A stretch of 6,061 bases of DNA. Origin: B8-G4 sp033720735. GTDB lineage: Bacteria; Bacteroidota; Bacteroidia; Chitinophagales; Saprospiraceae. The stretch spans positions 1 through 6,061 of the forward strand of contig JAWWBX010000276.1 of assembly GCA_033720735.1 (NCBI GenBank). Reading direction: 5' to 3'. Shown piece by piece: positions 5,418-6,061 of the stretch. Numbering within the stretch: position 1 is the stretch's first letter; every line of letters starts with the position of its first letter. Both the position numbers and the translations under genes were made by a program. The notes below the pieces were generated by a model. The model saw only the letters and a program-made list of their open reading frames with translations. It did not search any database and had not been told where the DNA came from.

Positions 5418-6061
5418 TCATTCGCTTTCGTGGCGCGCAGCGATCTGCGCAAGTTGGGCGTCGATCAGCGCACGCGACAGCCAGGTACCGCGCACCATCA
5501 CGCCTGCGATCTGCCGCATGTGCGCAATATCTTCCAGCGGATTGGCATCCAACAGGATCAGATCGGCCGCCGCACCCACCGACACCTCTCCGTACTCGCC
5601 GGTGACGCCAAAGAACCTTGCCGGATTGATTGTTCCCGATCTCAGCACCTCAACGACCGGAATGCCCGCATCGACCACGGCACGCATTTCATGCTGTATC
5701 GAGAACCCGGGTACATTGAAAACCTGCGGCGCGTCAGAGCCCAGCAGAAAACCGGCACCGGCATCGAAGAGGCACTTCAGAATACGCTGACGCAACTTGA
5801 GGAAGACCTCGTAATCGTCGGCAGAGTATTCCGGGTTGTTGATGATCTGTGACTTGCCGCGTACCCAACTGTGGCGGACGCGCGCCGGCATGTATTGCAT
5901 CTCGGCGGCCTGGATCATGATTTCCGGTGGCTCCGGCGAGACCCAGCGCGTAAACAAACTCTGGGTAGGCACGATCCACACGTCCTCTGCTGCGGTCATC
6001 GTACAGAGTGCGGGCAAATGGTCGGGGTCGGCTTCACTGGCAAAGTTTGATCCAAAAAAAC
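5418..6061 (-). CDS. Metal-dependent amidohydrolase, C-terminal part (runs off right edge)
   Basis: The visible part is the last 213 codons; the frame is open to the right edge, so the N-terminus with the first metal-binding histidines is missing. Reading in gene direction there is a segment with DHLPAL then VWIVPTQSLF, a long helical stretch, and FLLGSDAPQVFNVPG, where the Asp at 5735-5733 is the expected last-strand metal ligand of the amidohydrolase barrel. It continues with EVLRSGTINPARFFG and GEVSVGAAADLILLDANPLEDI, the usual closing beta-sandwich of imidazolonepropionase-related hydrolases (COG1228 type). It ends with GVMVRGTWLSRALID. Such enzymes hydrolyse cyclic amides or peptide-like substrates; in Bacteroidota many are exported, but no signal peptide can be seen here. 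A TTG at 6017 is not a real start because homologous sequence continues upstream of it. The stop codon abuts that of rimM with no gap. Confidence 0.9.
   Translation of the reverse strand, partial: FFGSNFASEADPDHLPALCTMTAAEDVWIVPTQSLFTRWVSPEPPEIMIQAAEMQYMPARVRHSWVRGKSQIINNPEYSADDYEVFLKLRQRILKCLFDAGAGFLLGSDAPQVFNVPGFSIQHEMRAVVDAGIPVVEVLRSGTINPARFFGVTGEYGEVSVGAAADLILLDANPLEDIAHMRQIAGVMVRGTWLSRALIDAQLAQIAARHESE

Noticed and set aside
6053..6061. Run of seven A (seven T in the gene direction) at the right edge as a slippage site or frameshift
   Set aside because: The amidohydrolase frame is open on the visible side, and nothing upstream can be seen to show a frame change.

Overview
The window reads as an ordinary chromosomal segment of a member of the Bacteroidota, possibly a Saprospiria- or Rhodothermia-like lineage with moderate GC; the class is a guess. 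The phylum call rests on the Bacteroidota-style forms of GlgA (KVGG, EPCGLNQ), GlgC, MnmA (TGCCSLDSINDAR, NPCILCN, YEICFVPD) and RimM. It is also supported by a perfect Bacteroidota-type -7 element (TAnnTTTG) in front of mnmA and by a lipoprotein of a style common in that phylum. No plasmid, phage, transposon, CRISPR, tRNA or rRNA signal was seen.

Layout. Positions 1-113 (minus) hold the first 37 codons of a lipoprotein that begins like a secreted amidohydrolase and runs off the left edge. Positions 177-1454 (minus) are glgC and 1470-2885 (minus) are glgA, 15 bases apart, forming a two-gene glycogen-synthesis unit. Positions 2886-3019 are a 134-base divergent control region. Positions 3020-5417 (plus) are a tight three-gene unit: mnmA, an uncharacterised lipoprotein gene and rimM, joined by one-base stop/start overlaps (TGATG and TAGTG). 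The rimM stop codon directly abuts the stop codon of a convergent amidohydrolase gene (5418 to beyond 6061, minus), forming the palindrome TGATCA with no intergenic base.

How the genes work together. GlgC makes ADP-glucose from glucose-1-phosphate and ATP, and GlgA adds that glucose to the growing alpha-1,4-glucan, so the minus-strand pair is the committed part of glycogen synthesis. MnmA (2-thiolation of U34 in Lys, Glu and Gln tRNAs) and RimM (30S subunit maturation) both serve translation. The envelope lipoprotein between them has no obvious link to either and is the least explained gene here. The two edge genes look like amidohydrolases, but neither is complete.

I looked for an undescribed system and did not find a convincing one. 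The points most worth following are the conserved-or-not status of the mnmA-lipoprotein-rimM coupling, the apparently leaderless mnmA promoter, and the zero-gap convergent gene ends.
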